A DNA stretch of 64,000 bases. Origin: an uncultured Prevotellaceae bacterium. Lineage in GTDB: Bacteria > Bacteroidota > Bacteroidia > Bacteroidales > Bacteroidaceae. How positions within the stretch are numbered: position 1 is the first letter of the stretch; each line of letters begins with the position of its first letter. Below, piece after piece: positions 33,303-42,572 of the stretch. Where the stretch lies: assembly GCA_902761905.1 (NCBI GenBank), contig CACWMK010000003.1:28795-92794 (forward strand), given 5' to 3'. A model generated the notes under the pieces. That model saw only the letters and a program-made list of their open reading frames with translations, searched no databases and had not been told where the DNA came from. The position numbers and the translations under genes are program-made.

Positions 33303-34298
33303 TTAACTCTTCGAAGCCTCCCCGAATCGTTTTGGTTTTACATAATTGTTAATCAGAGGAGTGAACGCATTCATGATAAGAATAGCGAACGACATTCCCT
33401 CTGGATAAGCACCCCAGTTACGGATAACCACTGTAAGGAATCCGATGGCTACACCATAGATAATCTGTCCCTTAGGTGTCATAGGCGATGTGACATAGTC
33501 GGTGGCCATAAAGATGGCACCAAGCATCATACCACCGGTAAGCAGCACGCTTACGGGATCGGGATAAATAGGAGCAGCCAGATGCAGCAGACCTGACAAC
33601 ACAAACGCTGTGCCGAGAATAGACACAGGGATGTGCCAGGTAATAATGCGGTTGTAAAGCATAAACGCCAAACCCATCAGAAGAGCCAAGGCACAAATCT
33701 CACCCATGGCACCGGCACCACCCGAACTTGAACCAAGCAGAAGATCGAACGATGAAGGCAGCTGGTCGAGAATCGAAGCGTCGCCACTGCGGATGGCCGA
33801 ATTGATAATTGACAGCGGTGTGGCACCAGTCTCGGCATCGAGATAGGTATCCCACTGTCCGATCTTGGGCCAAGTGGTCATCTGCGCAGGGAAAGCTACC
33901 AGCAAAGCAGCACGGCCTACCAGTGCGGGATTGAAGATGTTATTGCCCAAACCGCCAAATGTGAGCTTAGCCACACCAATGGCAAACAGCGCACCAATCA
34001 GGATAATCCAGATGGGCAGGTTTGAGGGCACGTTGAACGCCAGCAGCAGACCGGTAATCACAGCCGATCCGTCGAGCAGAGTGTTCTCCTTCTTCTTCAG
34101 GATATATTTGCAGATAGCCCACTCAAAGAAACAGCAGGCTGCCACACTGGTTGTGGTTACGACAACCGCACCCAAACCGAAGAAATAGAACGATGCAGCC
34201 AGTGCAGGCATCAAGGCAATGATGACACCATACATGTTGCGTTCTATCGAATCGCGGCTGTGAGCGTGTGGCGATAATGAAACTATTAACTTAGACAT
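33303..34298 (-). CDS. rnfD: Rnf electron transport complex subunit D
   Basis: A 331-residue membrane subunit with about nine helices, related to NqrB. It carries covalently bound FMN; the acceptor threonine lies in DAETGATPLS, close to the usual SGAT. N-terminal VSLSPHAHSRDSIERNMYGV and the C-terminal MATDYVTSPMTPKGQI loop are typical. The subunit is the proposed ion channel partner. It is upstream of rnfG with an A/T-rich spacer. Confidence 0.97.
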   Translation of the reverse strand: MSKLIVSLSPHAHSRDSIERNMYGVIIALMPALAASFYFFGLGAVVVTTTSVAACCFFEWAICKYILKKKENTLLDGSAVITGLLLAFNVPSNLPIWIILIGALFAIGVAKLTFGGLGNNIFNPALVGRAALLVAFPAQMTTWPKIGQWDTYLDAETGATPLSIINSAIRSGDASILDQLPSSFDLLLGSSSGGAGAMGEICALALLMGLAFMLYNRIITWHIPVSILGTAFVLSGLLHLAAPIYPDPVSVLLTGGMMLGAIFMATDYVTSPMTPKGQIIYGVAIGFLTVVIRNWGAYPEGMSFAILIMNAFTPLINNYVKPKRFGEASKS

Positions 34299-34330
34299 TA
34301 AACGTTAAACATTAAAGATTAAACATTTTA

Positions 34331-35695
34331 TTACTTAGCTGCGCGGCTTCGGATGATGCCCATTACTGTGGCTTTTCCCTGACGGATATTGTCGAGCAGC
34401 GGACGGTGTGCTGGACAGGTGTAATGACACGAGCCGCACTCGATACAGCTGACGATATCCTCGCTCTCGGCACGCTCCCAGTTCTTAACCTCCGAGAGTT
34501 TGGCCAGCAGATATGGCTCAAGTCCCATCGGACATACACCTACGCACTTGGCACAACGGATACATGGCTGTGGCTCCTTGCGGCGTGCTTCGTCGTCGCT
34601 GAGGATGGTAACCGAGTTGGTTCCCTTGCAGATTGGCACCTCAGTAGAAGTAAGTGCCTTACCCATCATAGGTCCACCAGCCAGTAGTTTGTTGTCGCCC
34701 TCGGGCATACCGCCACAAGCATCAATCAACTCCTGCATAGGTGTACCCATACGAACAAGGAAGTTGCCGGGATTTGCCAGCTTCTTACCTGTCACCGTGG
34801 TATATCTCTCAAACAGAGGTTTATTCTTCATCACAGCCTGGTAAACAGCGAAGGCTGTACCAACATTCTGCACGATTGCACCAACGTTTACAGGGATGGC
34901 TGGTGGAGCTGGCACCTGACGTTGGATGACAGCATCAACCAACTGTTTCTCACCACCCTGTGGGTAGCGCTGCTTAAGTGGAACCACCTCTACCTGATAA
35001 TTGGTGCCGTTAAACTTCTTAGCACACTTATCTGTCAAAAGTTCGATGGCCTTGGGCTTGTTGGTCTCAATACCGATGTAACCCTTGGTAACCTTTGCAC
35101 CCATCATCAGTAGTTGCAGGCCAACCAGTATCTCGTCGGCATGCTCCATCATCAGTCGGTAGTCGGCTGTGATATATGGTTCGCACTCTACGGCATTGAT
35201 AATCACACACTCGGCCTTAGCTGTTGGCGGAGGAGTAAGTTTGATGAATGTGGGGAAGCAAGCGCCACCCATACCTACTACACCGGCATTTTTTATGCGA
35301 TTTACGATCTCCTCGGGTGTAAGATCGGGATGAGCCTCGGCCAACTCCAGCTTATCGCTGCGGTCGATGGTCTCTTCCCACTCGTCGCCCTCTACATTAA
35401 TAATAATTACAGGCTTACGATAACCAGTGGCGTCGATGGCTGTATCAATCTTGAATACTGTTCCGCTGACCGACGAGAAAATCGGAGCTGAAACAAATCC
35501 ACCAGCCTCGGCTATCATTGTTCCCACTTTCACCTTGTCGCCCTTCTTAACCACAGGCTTAGCCGGAGCACCAATGTGCTGGCTCAACGGGAAGATAGCC
35601 TGCTTGGGCAGGGCTGCCACCTTGGTAGCAACTTCGTGGGTAAGCTTATTCTCTGCGGGGTGAATACCACCTATGCTAAATGTTCTGATATTCAT
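34331..35695 (-). CDS. rnfC: Rnf electron transport complex subunit C (NADH/ferredoxin side)
   Basis: A 454-residue peripheral subunit that binds NAD(H) and FMN and carries two [4Fe-4S] clusters. The N-terminal start (GGIHPAENKLTHEVATKVAA), the Gly-rich VVGMGGACFPTFIKL and the cluster motifs CIRCAKCVGVCPMGL and CIECGSCHYTCPAHRP are all present. The Ala/Lys-rich tail of Gammaproteobacterial RnfC is absent, so the length is short but usual for this phylum. Its ATG overlaps the rnfB stop. Confidence 0.97.
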   Translation of the reverse strand: MNIRTFSIGGIHPAENKLTHEVATKVAALPKQAIFPLSQHIGAPAKPVVKKGDKVKVGTMIAEAGGFVSAPIFSSVSGTVFKIDTAIDATGYRKPVIIINVEGDEWEETIDRSDKLELAEAHPDLTPEEIVNRIKNAGVVGMGGACFPTFIKLTPPPTAKAECVIINAVECEPYITADYRLMMEHADEILVGLQLLMMGAKVTKGYIGIETNKPKAIELLTDKCAKKFNGTNYQVEVVPLKQRYPQGGEKQLVDAVIQRQVPAPPAIPVNVGAIVQNVGTAFAVYQAVMKNKPLFERYTTVTGKKLANPGNFLVRMGTPMQELIDACGGMPEGDNKLLAGGPMMGKALTSTEVPICKGTNSVTILSDDEARRKEPQPCIRCAKCVGVCPMGLEPYLLAKLSEVKNWERAESEDIVSCIECGSCHYTCPAHRPLLDNIRQGKATVMGIIRSRAAK

Positions 35696-36573
35696 GCTGT
35701 TGCCTCCTCTTCTTTTTTAGGTTCTTTTGGCTTTGGCGCAGGTGCCGGCGTTGGGAAGTTCACATCAACGATGGCATGCTTAGGACAAACGCTGACGCAC
35801 TTACGACACAGGCGGCACTTCTCGTGGTCGATGTAAGCCAGATTGTTCTCGACGGTGATGGCACCGAAGTTACACTCCTTCTCGCACTTGCCGCAACCGA
35901 TACAACTAACTGCGCAGGCCTTCATGGCTGCAGGACCCTTGTCCTTGTTTACACAACTTACGAATACTCGGCGATTCTTCGGGCCTTTCTTGCGAAGTTC
36001 GATAATGTTACGAGGACATGCCTTTACGCAGGCACCGCACGATGTACACTTGTCGTCATCTACCTCAGGTATTCCTGTATCAGGATTAACGTGGATAGCA
36101 TCAAACTGACATGCTGCCTCGCAATCGCCACATCCCAGACAACCATATCCGCAGGCTGTCTCGCCAGCACCACAGGCATGCATGGCTGCACAGGTGCGCA
36201 GACCGGCATACTCGGCTATCTTGGCACGATGCTCGCAGGTTCCGTTACATCGCACAACTGCCACCATAGGCTCGCGATTCGCGATGGTAAGTCCAAGCAA
36301 GTCGGCTACCTGACTCATCGTCTCGGCTCCGCCAACAGGACACATCAGTCCGTCAAGACTTCCAGCATCGGCACCCTTCACAAGAGCGTCGGCCATACCG
36401 CTACATCCTGGGAATCCGCATCCTCCACAATTGGCACCAGGCAGCAGTTCGCCCACCTGTGCGATGCGTGGATCCTCATAGACAGCAAACTTCTTGGAGG
36501 CGGCAAAAAGCACGATAGCAGCTATCAGTCCGATAGCCCCAAGTACAATTACTGCAATCAAGATAAAATCCAT
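35692..36573 (-). CDS. rnfB: Rnf electron transport complex subunit B (ferredoxin-type)
   Basis: A 293-residue iron-sulfur protein with one N-terminal membrane helix (AVIVLGAIGLIAAIVLFAA). A Fe4S domain GANCGGCGFPGCSGMADALV with a later cysteine is followed by ferredoxin-like pairs: CGYGCLGCGDCEAACQF, CTSCGACVKACP, CIGCGKCEKECN and CRLCRKCVSVCP. It is the entry point for electrons from reduced ferredoxin. The C-terminal end is Pro/Lys-rich (PTPAPAPKPKEPKKEEEATA). It leads the Rnf genes, 35 bases after rseC. Confidence 0.97.
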   Translation of the reverse strand: MDFILIAVIVLGAIGLIAAIVLFAASKKFAVYEDPRIAQVGELLPGANCGGCGFPGCSGMADALVKGADAGSLDGLMCPVGGAETMSQVADLLGLTIANREPMVAVVRCNGTCEHRAKIAEYAGLRTCAAMHACGAGETACGYGCLGCGDCEAACQFDAIHVNPDTGIPEVDDDKCTSCGACVKACPRNIIELRKKGPKNRRVFVSCVNKDKGPAAMKACAVSCIGCGKCEKECNFGAITVENNLAYIDHEKCRLCRKCVSVCPKHAIVDVNFPTPAPAPKPKEPKKEEEATA

Positions 36574-36608
36574 AAATACTTCTATTTGTTTTAGTTACTA
36601 CTTTTTTA

Positions 36609-37022
36609 TTAAACTTCAAGATTAAAGGATATCGTCTTCTGAATTCTATCCTTCATCAACCATAATGCCAGATAGTAAGGCACAAGCGAGCCAAGTGCGA
36701 CTAAGGCAGAGATGCCCTCATCACCAACCACCTTGAGCGAGATCATAAGCACACTTACTAATAATAAGAAAGGTACTCCAAAGCCCAACAACAATGCACG
36801 ATTGGCCACATCCTTCGATGCCCACACTGTTACTTGCTGACCGATGGTATAATCTGTCGTATTGCTACAGAGCACGTCAACAATCTTCACCTTACTCTCA
36901 GAAGCATTACAGTGAGCAGCTACCTTACAGGCAGCACAAGCCGATGTCTGGACTATCTGCACCTTGATGCAGCCATCCGCAATGCTTTTAATTGTTCCCA
37001 AGTGTGATATCTTATTACTCAT
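36609..37022 (-). CDS. rseC: RseC/MucC-like positive regulator, Rnf-linked
   Basis: A 137-residue RseC/MucC protein: an N-terminal cysteine-containing cytoplasmic part (SACAACKVAAHCNASE) and two membrane helices (LLLGFGVPFLLLVSVLMIS and ISALVALGSLVPYYLALWLM). In Bacteroidota the gene regularly precedes rnfB and is therefore taken to help Rnf assembly or redox maintenance; the enterobacterial name refers to SoxR reduction and sigma-E control. It has its own promoter and starts the operon. Confidence 0.9.
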   Translation of the reverse strand: MSNKISHLGTIKSIADGCIKVQIVQTSACAACKVAAHCNASESKVKIVDVLCSNTTDYTIGQQVTVWASKDVANRALLLGFGVPFLLLVSVLMISLKVVGDEGISALVALGSLVPYYLALWLMKDRIQKTISFNLEV

Positions 37023-37050
37023 CGATTTGCTATGTAGACTTTACATAATG

Positions 37051-37082
37051 CAAAGGTACGACAATCTGCCGAATAAAACAAG
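37051..37082 (-). promoter_or_regulatory. promoter of the rseC-rnf operon
   Basis: A TACCTTTG -7 box (37051-37058) and a near-consensus CTTG -33 box (37079-37082) are 20 bp apart on the minus strand. It stands back to back with the promoter of the gene at 37175. Confidence 0.65.
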
Positions 37083-37119
37083 CGATTTGCGGGTTTTTTA
37101 GCAAAAATAATCGTAATCG

Positions 37120-37151
37120 TTTGCAATTACAAAAGATTTTTTATACTTTTG
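37120..37151 (+). promoter_or_regulatory. promoter of the unknown gene at 37175
   Basis: TTTG (37120-37123) and TACTTTTG (37144-37151) are exactly 20 bp apart, with the ATG 23 bases later. Confidence 0.7.
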
Positions 37152-37174
37152 TCCCAAAATTAGAAATAAAAAAA

Positions 37175-37615
37175 ATGAAAACGACCGAACTGACTATCCA
37201 GCAAATCGAACGTGCTATCCGCAAGATTGCCGACAAATTTCCTCCATCAGAGGAAGCTAACGTTATGACCGATATCCACTTCCGTGTAACACAGGAGACG
37301 GGCGAACTTATGGCTTTCGACGATAACGATGAGGAACTTAACCGTTGTATCATCGAGGACTGGATAGACAATACGGACGACGATTTCTTCCAGCAGATTC
37401 CTTCTGTTTTCCGCAAGTGCCTCGATAAGATGAGAGACACGGTAGAAAACATGTCGATACTCAAACCATTCTCGTTTGTTCTGGAGAATGACGACAAGGA
37501 GTCGGTAGCAGAACTATATCTGGTTGACGACGAGACAGTAATCATCGACCCCGACCTGATGCAGGGTCTGAATGAGGACCTCGACGATTTCTTTAAAAAG
37601 CTATTCGAGGATTAA
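37175..37615 (+). CDS. conserved acidic unknown protein
   Basis: A 146-residue soluble protein (MKTTELTIQQIERAIRKIAD, KFPPSEEANVMTDIHFRVTQ, EELNRCIIEDWIDN, SFVLENDDKESVAELYLVDD) with an acidic tail ending DFFKKLFED. I chose the ATG at 37175 because it follows the promoter; a 54-base longer frame would begin inside the promoter. It looks like a conserved Bacteroidales protein of unknown function and resembles small proteins encoded beside rseC. Its stop overlaps that of the convergent lipoprotein gene by three to four bases. Confidence 0.75.
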   Translation: MKTTELTIQQIERAIRKIADKFPPSEEANVMTDIHFRVTQETGELMAFDDNDEELNRCIIEDWIDNTDDDFFQQIPSVFRKCLDKMRDTVENMSILKPFSFVLENDDKESVAELYLVDDETVIIDPDLMQGLNEDLDDFFKKLFED

Positions 37616-38256
37616 TTATCTAGTTCTTCACTCTTTTGCAGCAGGAAGTTTCGCGACGCATCAAGCGTGTAGACTTCCTCTGTACGTGTTTTGTGTTTTT
37701 CCTTAGAGTAATCCATCAGATGAATCTCGTAATCACTGGTGATGGTGAAGTACTGTAGTATCTCCTCCTCGTCGAAGTCGAAATCATCTTCTTCGTCTTC
37801 AATGGCATACAGGCACAACTTATCTACAGGCATACAGTCATCATCCATCGAGTACAGCCAAATAGAATACTTGGTTGCATCTTCGTCCTCGTCGGCAGCC
37901 AACAACATTAGTTTTGCGCCAAGCGATTCGGATAGCGAAATAGCCTTCTGCTTACCATTTCCTTCTAGGTCAAGTGCCTTTGCAATATCCTGCGGCACAG
38001 GCTTGAAGTTGGGCAGATACCTCACAAACTCATCACTATAGGTGATAGGCAGGGGCAACAGTGCCAAGCTGTCGTAGAACTGCTTCAGCGGATTGTCGGA
38101 ATTCTGAAGGTTTATGCCTTCAGCTGCCAATCGCTCTGCTACCTCTATCTTCTTGATACTGTCAAGTTTCTGTTGCATCTGTTCGGCAGACATGCTCCTG
38201 CCTCCACAAGCAGAGAGCATTACCATTACAACGATAAATCCTAGAATTCCTTTCAT
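37612..38256 (-). CDS. lipoprotein of unknown function
   Basis: A 214-residue lipoprotein; the lipobox is MLSACGG, giving a lipidated Cys17. The mature part has a charged start (AEQMQQKLDSIKKIEVAERL), a central ALDLEGNGKQKAI segment and an acidic stretch (AIEDEEDDFDFDEEEILQYF). No family is recognised. It may be cotranscribed with nothing; upstream lies the inverted repeat at 38267-38366. Confidence 0.7.
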   Translation of the reverse strand: MKGILGFIVVMVMLSACGGRSMSAEQMQQKLDSIKKIEVAERLAAEGINLQNSDNPLKQFYDSLALLPLPITYSDEFVRYLPNFKPVPQDIAKALDLEGNGKQKAISLSESLGAKLMLLAADEDEDATKYSIWLYSMDDDCMPVDKLCLYAIEDEEDDFDFDEEEILQYFTITSDYEIHLMDYSKEKHKTRTEEVYTLDASRNFLLQKSEELDN

Positions 38257-38266
38257 TTTTTTATCT

Positions 38267-38366
38267 CCTACGGATTATACGGATTTTACGTATTTTCTCC
38301 ATTCATCCCTGCGGACTCTACGAATTATCGAATTAATTAATCCGTTTAATCCGTAAAATCCGTAGG
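38267..38366. repeat. 100-base imperfect inverted repeat with CCTACGGATT arms
   Basis: Arms of 24-25 bp (38267-38291 and 38342-38366) begin CCTACGGATTATACGGATT on the left and match the right arm with few differences. The 50-base loop contains a smaller AATTATCGAATTAATT palindrome. It lies between GHL10 and the lipoprotein gene. It may end GHL10 transcription, or be a mobile or dispersed repeat. Confidence 0.7.
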
Positions 38367-38373
38367 CCTTATA

Positions 38374-39858
38374 TTAAAGTTTAACCGACTTTTTAGCGGG
38401 TTTGCTCTCGTTCTGTATGCGATTCAGTGCTGTCACAACGTAGGTGTACTTCTCGGTACCACGCACGTATGGCAGTTTATAGAAGAACTGGTCGGTAATA
38501 GCAACAATCTTCGATGGATCGTTGATATTCACTTTCTCCTTGGCAGCAAAGCGATAGATAACATATTTCTCCGACTTAGAATCCCAATGTTTTCCATCAG
38601 ACGGAGTCCAGAAGAGTATATAACCATCCTCTGTCCAGATTGGCGTCAACTTCTTCACCTTCTTAGGAGCCTTGCTGCTGATAAAGTTCATCTCAGGCTG
38701 CAGGGCAGGATGTTTCCAATATATCTCACGAAGCGAAGTGCCATAGTTGCCGACATTGTCGACTGCAGCCTTGGCATACCACAGCACAGTACCCTTTACA
38801 GAAGGATTCTGGCGATGCAGATTCATCTTGGCACCAAGCTGATGTGTGTTAGGATTCTGCAGATCGGGATATTTCACGGTGCGCTCCACATCCTCACCGA
38901 TAACCAGAGGACGCGCAGCAGCATGCTGTCCCCACCATTTAATCAGTGTGGCATAATCAGCAGCCTTATTGCCAATCTCCCAGTAAATCTGGGGCACACA
39001 ATAATCCAACCAACCATTGTTTACCCACAGCAAGATATCGGCATAAAGGTCGTCGTAGTTTTGAGTACCATTAGTATTGCTACCCACTGGCGAAGACTTC
39101 TTGTTACGATAGATACCGAATGGCGAGATACCCACCTTGACCCAAGGCTTCACGCTGTGAATCTCCTTATAGAACTGCTCGATAAACAGATTGACGTTAT
39201 ATCGGCGCCAGTCGTTCTGGTCCTTAATACCGTTAGAATGGTCGTGAAAGAGTTCATCGTCAGGAATAGACAGACCTTTCACCGGGTATGGATAGAAGTA
39301 GTCGTCCATGTGGATACCATCTACATCATAACGGGCCACAATATCCTTTGCCACCATACAGATATAGTCGCGATTCTCCTCGATACCAGGATTAAGAATA
39401 AACAAGTCGTCGTAAGCAAAACATGTATATGGCTTGCGAACGGCGATATGATTATTGGCCAACTGATGTGTGGCCTTGGTCTTGGCACGGAAGGGATTGA
39501 TCCATGCGTGCAACTCCATACCGCGCTTGTGGCACTCATCCACCATCCACTGCAATGGATCCCAGTATGGATTGGGCGCCTTACCCTGAACACCAGTCAG
39601 GAATCGGCTCCAAGGCTCGATGTTACTCTCGTAGAGTGCATCACACTCAGGACGAACCTGGAAGATAATCACATTCACACCATCCTTCTTCAACTCATCA
39701 AGCTGATAGGTCAGTGTCTGCTGCATCTTCTTTGTTCCCATGTTCTGGAACTGTCCGTTAACACACTGTATCCATGCGCCGCGCATCTCACGTTTCTGAG
39801 CCGTAGCTGTCATTGCCATCAGCATTGCGATGGCCATCAAAATCAGTTTATTCTTCAT
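38374..39858 (-). CDS. family 10-like glycoside hydrolase (GHL10)
   Basis: A 494-residue exported protein with signal peptide MKNKLILMAIAMLMAMTATA. It belongs to the GHL10 domain family (PF02638), found in peptidoglycan-active exported enzymes such as DigH. Typical segments are MRGAWIQCVNG, DGVNVIIFQVRPECDALYES, HAWINPFRA, DGIHMDDYFYPYP and VCVPQIYW-like DYCVPQIYW. The C-terminal part (residues 400-494) is a fibronectin-type-like beta fold. I chose the inner ATG at 39856-39858 because it supplies the signal peptide; it overlaps the metH stop by 11 bases. It might cleave denuded glycan strands, which is inference. Confidence 0.88.
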   Translation of the reverse strand: MKNKLILMAIAMLMAMTATAQKREMRGAWIQCVNGQFQNMGTKKMQQTLTYQLDELKKDGVNVIIFQVRPECDALYESNIEPWSRFLTGVQGKAPNPYWDPLQWMVDECHKRGMELHAWINPFRAKTKATHQLANNHIAVRKPYTCFAYDDLFILNPGIEENRDYICMVAKDIVARYDVDGIHMDDYFYPYPVKGLSIPDDELFHDHSNGIKDQNDWRRYNVNLFIEQFYKEIHSVKPWVKVGISPFGIYRNKKSSPVGSNTNGTQNYDDLYADILLWVNNGWLDYCVPQIYWEIGNKAADYATLIKWWGQHAAARPLVIGEDVERTVKYPDLQNPNTHQLGAKMNLHRQNPSVKGTVLWYAKAAVDNVGNYGTSLREIYWKHPALQPEMNFISSKAPKKVKKLTPIWTEDGYILFWTPSDGKHWDSKSEKYVIYRFAAKEKVNINDPSKIVAITDQFFYKLPYVRGTEKYTYVVTALNRIQNESKPAKKSVKL

Positions 39859-42553
39859 ATTTGGGTTTATTCTTTCTTGCTTCTTCCAATGACACGATTT
39901 GCTCCTGTTCATGCTGATATTCCTCGCGCAGAGTGTCGTATTTCTTGTCGAGTTCGTGCTCCACCTGCTCCTTGTCGGTCATCAGCTTGGCAGCCATCAG
40001 CGCGTTTTGCGATGCATCCTTCATCCATACCACAGGGCCACCATATACTGGAGCAATCTTCAGCGCCACATGCAGTTCGCTGGTGGTGGCACCACCAATC
40101 ATAATTGGCAGATCCATACCAGCCTTCTTCAGTTCCTCGGCCACGTTCACCATCTCTTCCAAGCTAGGTGTTATCAGTCCGCTCAAACCTATCATATCCA
40201 CATGTTCCTCCTGAGCCTTTTTCACTATCTGGTCGGCAGGCACCATCACACCCATGTCGATAACCTCATATCCGTTACAGGCCATCACTACGCTCACGAT
40301 GTTCTTACCTATATCGTGCACGTCGCCCTTCACCGTAGCCAGCAACACCTTTCCTGCAGATGTAGTACTCTCGGTCTTTTCGGCCTCGATATATGGCTGC
40401 AAGATGTCGACGGCCTGCTTCATGGTACGGGCGGTCTTTACCACCTGCGGCAGAAACATTTTTCCTTCGCCAAACAGTTTACCCACCCTATTCATACCAG
40501 CCATCAATGGCCCCTCGATTATTTCAACTGCGTGCTCAAACTTGGTAAGCGATTCCTTCAGATCTTCCTCAAGAAATGCGCCATCGCCTTTTATCAGCGC
40601 ATTGGCCAGACGTTCTTCTACGGGAGTCTGAAGTCTATCTTGAAAAGGGGATTTTACGTCTGTACCTCCCCCCTGCTCTTTCTTGGCTAATTCCTCCTCG
40701 AGGATTTTTCCTGCCAACTCGATCAGCTGCTCCGAAGCACCTGGTCGGCGATTCAGTACAACATCCTCAATAACTTCCAGCTGGTCTTCAGGAATATCAG
40801 CATAAGTTACTTTGGTTGAGGGATTTACGATACCAAAATCCATACCAGCCTTAATTGCGTGATACAAGAATACGGCATGCATAGCCTCACGAATATAGTT
40901 GTTGCCACGGAACGAGAAACTAAGGTTACTCACACCTCCACTGATATGTGCACCTGGCAGATTCTCCTTAATCCAAGCTGTGGCACGTATAAAGTCTACA
41001 GCATAGGCATCGTGCTCTTCCATACCCGTGGCAATAGCCAGGATATTGGGATCGAAGATGATGTCGAGCGGATTCATACCGACCTTCTCAGTCAGTATCT
41101 TGTATGCACGTCCGGCTATCTCTATGCGGCGCTCGTAAGTAGTGGCCTGTCCCACTTCGTCGAAACACATCACCACCACAGCAGCACCATATCGTTTCAC
41201 ATCAAGTGCATGCTCGATGAACTTCTCCTCACCCTCTTTCAGCGAGATAGAGTTAACGATGCTCTTACCCTGCACGCACTTCAGTCCAGCCTTGATCACC
41301 TCCCAGTTACTCGAGTCGATCATCACTGGCACCTTGGCGATATCAGGCTCGGCTGCTATCATATTCAGGAATGTGGTCATCTCCTGCTTGGCGTCAAGCA
41401 GTCCATCATCCATATTGATATCGATAACCAATGCGCCGTCGCTCACTTGCTTTCGTGCAATACTAAGTGCCTCGCCATATTTCTTCTCTTTTATCAGTCG
41501 AAGGAACTTACGTGAGCCGGCCACATTGCATCGCTCGCCAACATTAACAAAATGCACCTCTTCAGTTACATTCTGCAGCTCCAAACCCGACAGCCACATG
41601 GTTTGTGGCTTGGTTGCCGGTACATGTGTTTTTTTTCCAACCACCAACGGCTGATACAATCTTATAAACTCATCGGTAGTACCACAGCATCCGCCAATGA
41701 TATTTACGATACCCTCATCCACCAGTTCGCCCATCTTCGGGGCCATACTCTCGGCTGTTTCATCATATAGTCCAAGAGCATTAGGCAGTCCGGCGTTGGG
41801 ATAGCAACTTATATAATAAGGTGCCTTCTGGGCCAGTTCGCGAATGAACGGTTTCATCTGAGTTGCGCCAAACGAGCAGTTAAGACCAATCGAGAAAACA
41901 GGATAAGTGCTCACGCTGGCCAGAAAAGCCTCGAGCGTCTGTCCCGACAGTGTTCTACCAGCCAGATCGCTCACCGTCACCGATAGCATGATGGGTAATT
42001 CTACGCTGCGCTTATCCATCACACGCATGGCAGCGTCGATAGCACACTTGGCATTCAGCGTATCAAAGATGGTCTCTATCAACAAAGCATCAACTCCCCC
42101 CTCTATCAGTCCGTCTACTTGCTCCATATAGGCATCAAGCAGTTCATCGTATGTAATGTCGCGCAGAGCAGGATTGCTCACATCTGGCGACATTGACAGT
42201 GTCTTATTGGTTGGTCCTATCGAACCAGCCACAAATCTTGGTTTATCCTCTGTAGAGTATTTGTCTGCTTCGGCACGTGCCAACCGGGCACCTTTACATG
42301 CCATTTCCCATGCACGGTTCTCAAGTTGGTAATCTGCCTGCGAGATACGCTGACTACTGAATGTGTTAGTAGATATAATGTCGGCGCCTGCTTCCAGATA
42401 CTTGCGATGAATATCCGAAACCACTTCCGGGCGCGTAAGGTTCAGTTCATCACTATTACCCACCTTGCCTATCGCAGCTCCAATCATCGTTCCCATTGCT
42501 CCATCGAGCAACAGGATTCTTTCTTTAATTATATTGCCTAGTCTGTTATCCAT
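39848..42553 (-). CDS. metH: cobalamin-dependent methionine synthase without activation domain
   Basis: A 901-residue enzyme that transfers the methyl group of 5-methyltetrahydrofolate to homocysteine. The homocysteine domain (about 1-320) has the zinc cysteines in GLNCSFGA and IGGCCGTTDEF; the pterin domain follows (about 340-610, NVGERCNVAGSRKF); the cap and B12 domains (about 640-880) carry the base-off motif GDVHDIGK near residue 745. The C-terminal AdoMet-binding reactivation domain of E. coli MetH (1227 residues) is absent; a Lys-rich helix ends the protein. Reactivation must use another protein. The gene lies 20 bases behind smpB. Confidence 0.95.
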   Translation of the reverse strand: MDNRLGNIIKERILLLDGAMGTMIGAAIGKVGNSDELNLTRPEVVSDIHRKYLEAGADIISTNTFSSQRISQADYQLENRAWEMACKGARLARAEADKYSTEDKPRFVAGSIGPTNKTLSMSPDVSNPALRDITYDELLDAYMEQVDGLIEGGVDALLIETIFDTLNAKCAIDAAMRVMDKRSVELPIMLSVTVSDLAGRTLSGQTLEAFLASVSTYPVFSIGLNCSFGATQMKPFIRELAQKAPYYISCYPNAGLPNALGLYDETAESMAPKMGELVDEGIVNIIGGCCGTTDEFIRLYQPLVVGKKTHVPATKPQTMWLSGLELQNVTEEVHFVNVGERCNVAGSRKFLRLIKEKKYGEALSIARKQVSDGALVIDINMDDGLLDAKQEMTTFLNMIAAEPDIAKVPVMIDSSNWEVIKAGLKCVQGKSIVNSISLKEGEEKFIEHALDVKRYGAAVVVMCFDEVGQATTYERRIEIAGRAYKILTEKVGMNPLDIIFDPNILAIATGMEEHDAYAVDFIRATAWIKENLPGAHISGGVSNLSFSFRGNNYIREAMHAVFLYHAIKAGMDFGIVNPSTKVTYADIPEDQLEVIEDVVLNRRPGASEQLIELAGKILEEELAKKEQGGGTDVKSPFQDRLQTPVEERLANALIKGDGAFLEEDLKESLTKFEHAVEIIEGPLMAGMNRVGKLFGEGKMFLPQVVKTARTMKQAVDILQPYIEAEKTESTTSAGKVLLATVKGDVHDIGKNIVSVVMACNGYEVIDMGVMVPADQIVKKAQEEHVDMIGLSGLITPSLEEMVNVAEELKKAGMDLPIMIGGATTSELHVALKIAPVYGGPVVWMKDASQNALMAAKLMTDKEQVEHELDKKYDTLREEYQHEQEQIVSLEEARKNKPKYEE

Positions 42554-42572
42554 CGCTTATATTTACTAATAC

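Noticed and set aside
38587-40104. 505-codon open frame antisense to GHL10 and metH
   Set aside because: It spans two genuine genes on the other strand and has no recognisable domain or promoter.
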